The notes beneath the pieces were generated by a model. That model had not been told where the DNA came from. It did no database searches and worked only from the letters and a program-made list of their open reading frames with translations. 64,000 nucleotides of DNA from Trachythela sp. YZ-2020. Lineage: Eukaryota > Cnidaria > Anthozoa > Malacalcyonacea > Clavulariidae. A program made the translations under genes and the position numbers. The stretch is from assembly GCA_016169945.1 (NCBI GenBank), contig JADLSH010000161.1:206615-270614 (forward strand), written 5' to 3'. Positions within the stretch are counted from its first letter, which is position 1, and every line of letters begins with the position of its first letter. This document shows positions 61,601 to 64,000 of the stretch, in pieces.

Positions 61601-64000
61601 TTCAGTCTCATTGCCAATCAATACTGTTTGCAGTTAAACCTTACTAAAGTTCACTTTTGTTCAAGATAAGTAAAATACATGCATAAAACTGTAAATCCCA
61701 TTGTTTCTCCCTTTTACTAAACAATGACCATGCAAAATTAGAAATGAACAATACAGAATGTATACATCTATGCATCTCCCCTTTCATGAGCGGCTTATAA
61801 ATACATGCCACTCAAAAGAGGTGCTGGTAAAAGGCGGTGTAACCACCTTACACAACAACAGTAAACTGCATCAACATAAATGTATACAAGTCTTGAATTC
61901 TGTCTCAGTAGTTCTCACTGACAGGCGGATCTTAAAGATCCACCCGAGTGAGCTAGTGGTAAGGCGGCAAGTGCCACCTTACACAAAAGCTGAGAAACAG
62001 CACAACTAAGATCAAAATTCAAGACAAACTATATTGTTATTTCAGTCTCATTGCCAATCAATACTGTTTGCAGTTAAACCTTACTAAAGTTCACTTTTGT
62101 TCAAGATAAGTAAAATACATGGATAAAACTGTAAATCCCATTGTTTCTCCCTTTTACTAAACAATGACCATGCAAAATTAGAAATGAACAATACAGAATG
62201 TATACATCTATGCATCTCCCCTTTCATGAGCGGCTTATAAATATATGCCACTCAAAAGAGGTGCTGGTAAAAGGCGGTGTAACCACCTTACACAACAACA
62301 GTAAACTGCATCAACATAAATGTATACAAGTCTTGAATTCTGTCTCAGTAGTTCTCACTGACAGGCGGATCTTAAAGATCCACCCGAGTGAGCTATTGGT
62401 AAAAGGCGGCAAGTGCCACCTTACACAAAAGCTGAGAAACAGCACAACTAAGATCAAAATTCAAGACAAACTCTATTGTTATTTCAGTCTCATTGCCAAT
62501 CAATACTGTTTGCAGTTAAACCTTAGTAAAGTTCACTTTTGTTCAAGATAAGTAAAATACATGCATAAAACTGTAAATCCCATTGTTTCTCCCTTTTACT
62601 AAACAATGACCATGCAAAATTAGAAATGAACAATACAGAATGTATACATCTATGCATCTCCCCTTTCATGAGCGGCTTATAAATACATGCCACTCAAAAG
62701 AGGTGCTGGTAAAAGGCGGTGTAAACACCTTACACAACAACAGTAAACTGCATCAACATAAATGTATACAAGTCTTGAATTCTGTCTCAGTAGTTCTCAC
62801 TGACAGGCGGATCTTAAAGATCCAACCGAGTGACCTATTGGTAAAGGCGGCAAGTGCCACCTTACACAAAAGCTGAGAAACAGCACAACTAAGATCAAAA
62901 TTCAAGACAAACTATATTGTTATTTCAGTCTCATTGCCAATCAATACTGTTTGCAGTTAAACCTTACTAAAGTTCACTTTTGTTCAAGATAAGTAAAATA
63001 CATGGATAAAACTGTAAATCCCATTGTTTCTCCCTTTTACTAAACAATGACCATGCAAAATTAGAAATGAACAATACAGAATGTATACATCTATGCATCT
63101 CCCCTTTCATGAGCGGCTTATAAATACATGCCACTCAAAGAGGTGCTGGTAAAGGCGGTGTAACCACCTTACACAACAACAGTAAACTGCCTCAACATAA
63201 ATGTATACAAGTCTTGAATTCTGTCTCAGTAGTTCTCACTGACAGGCGGATCTTAAAGATCCACCTGAGTGAGCTATTGGTAAAGGCGGCAAGTGCCACC
63301 TTACACAAAAGCTGAGAAACAGCACAACTAAGATCAAAATTCAAGACAAACTATATTGTTATTTCAGTCTCATTGCCAATCAATACTGTTTGCAGTTAAA
63401 CCTTACTAAAGTTCACTTTTGTTCAAGATAAGTAAAATACATGGATAAAACTGTAAATCCCATTGTTTCTCCCTTTTACTAAACAATGACCATGCAAAAT
63501 TAGAAATGAACAATACAGAATGTATACATCTATGCATCTCCTTTCATGAGCGGCTTATAAATATATGCCACTCAAAGAGGTGCTGGTAAAGGCGGTGTAA
63601 CCACCTTACACAACAACAGTAAACTGCATCAACATAAATGTATACAAGTCTTGAATTCTGTCTCAGTAGTTCTCACTGACAGGCGGATCTTAAAGATCCA
63701 CCCGAGTGAGCTATTGGTAAAGGCGGCAAGTGCCACTTTACAGAAAAGCTGAGAAACAGCACAATTAAGATCAAAATTCAAGACAAACTATATTGTTATT
63801 TCAGTCTCATTGCCAATCAATACTGTTTGCAGTTAAACCTTACTAAAGTTGTTCAAGATAAGTAAAATACATGGATAAAACTGTATATCCCATTGTTTCT
63901 CCCTTTTACTAAACAATGACCATGCAAAATTAGAAATGAACAATACAGAATGTATACATCTATGCATCTCCCTTTCATGAGCGGCTTATACATATGCCAC
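46665..64000 (+). repeat. 441-bp tandem satellite array, right block
   Basis: About 39 monomers in the same orientation and register as the left block, starting with the 114-bp right part of the split monomer and running off the window. Nearly all monomers are the CTTACT/CTATATT/CATGGAT type; one of the other type appears at 62198. From 46.8 to 52.5 kb monomers recur in an irregular order of a few kinds: CTTCTCCCATTT with GTAACAACC; GGCTGTCTAACC with TGATAGGCGG; GCGCTG with GTGACCTATT. The Q'-R pair at 47663-48404 matches the pair at 35747-36488 on the other side of the insert. Confidence 0.97.
54720..64000 (+). repeat. Satellite sub-block rich in one-base homopolymer losses
   Basis: Monomers here repeatedly show CAAAGAGG for CAAAAGAGG (54771, 55210, 55651, 60055, 60931, 63137, 63574) and GGTAAAGGCGG or GGTAAGGCGG for GGTAAAAGGCGG (54783, 56546, 57867, 60070, 60200, 60507, 61518, 61960, 62844, 63149, 63283, 63587, 63718). 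Such losses are rare before 54.7 kb. The last full monomer also lacks several bases of the AAAGTTCACTTTTG tract (near 63850). Either this is a real subfamily or a stretch of lower consensus accuracy. Confidence 0.7.

Noticed and set aside
1..64000. CRISPR array
   Set aside because: The repeats are contiguous 441-bp units without unique spacers, and the context is eukaryotic.

Overview
This is a eukaryotic, almost certainly animal, repeat landscape rather than a gene region. About 84% of the window is one tandem satellite with a monomer of roughly 441 bp, AT-rich and all in the same orientation. It occupies 1-36488 (about 82 full monomers plus a partial one) and resumes in perfect register at 46665-64000 (about 39 monomers). 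I see no host protein-coding gene. The open frames of about 117 codons that recur every 441 bp come from the satellite monomer. The species cannot be fixed from the sequence alone; a Ty3/gypsy element with a -1 gag-pol frameshift, together with the satellite, fits an invertebrate animal.

A single satellite monomer is interrupted by a 10,176-bp insert (36489-46664). The left satellite stops after ...CCTTA and the right one restarts with CTAAAG. The two partial monomers plus a 28-bp internal deletion add up to one full monomer, so the target was neither duplicated nor lost. The insert reads as two head-to-tail copies of one mobile-element-like unit: a short copy (36489-37633, 1,145 bp) and a long copy (37634-46664, 9,031 bp). 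They share 565 bp at the left end and 443 bp at the right end at more than 99% identity. An 18/20-nt inverted repeat beginning TTAATGAAGT lies at the left terminus and 32 bp inside the right terminus of each copy. The shared left module carries about ten successive hairpins. No transposase is recognisable. I regard this as the most interesting object in the window.

The long copy contains a nested 5.3-kb Ty3/gypsy LTR retrotransposon (39476-44795). Its two 210-bp LTRs look identical, flanked by a 5-6 bp target duplication. It has an intact gag with two CCHC knuckles, a textbook T_TTA_AAC slippery site with a downstream stem, and a pol encoding protease, RT, RNase H and integrase. Pol is broken by about nine frame changes, several of them in homopolymers. 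It has no env. Right of it lie a degenerate minisatellite of about 81-110 bp (44806-45690) and a two-copy repeat of about 140 bp (45851-46125).

The satellite itself shows structure. It has paired motifs within each monomer, higher-order blocks (a clear 5-monomer duplication at 26.0-30.5 kb), a subfamily change near 30.4 kb, and a stretch rich in one-base homopolymer losses at 54.7-64 kb. That last pattern, like the pol frame breaks, may reflect long-read assembly error. The order of events I infer is: satellite amplification, then tandem-pair insertion, then gypsy insertion. The last two were recent, given the near identity of their repeats.
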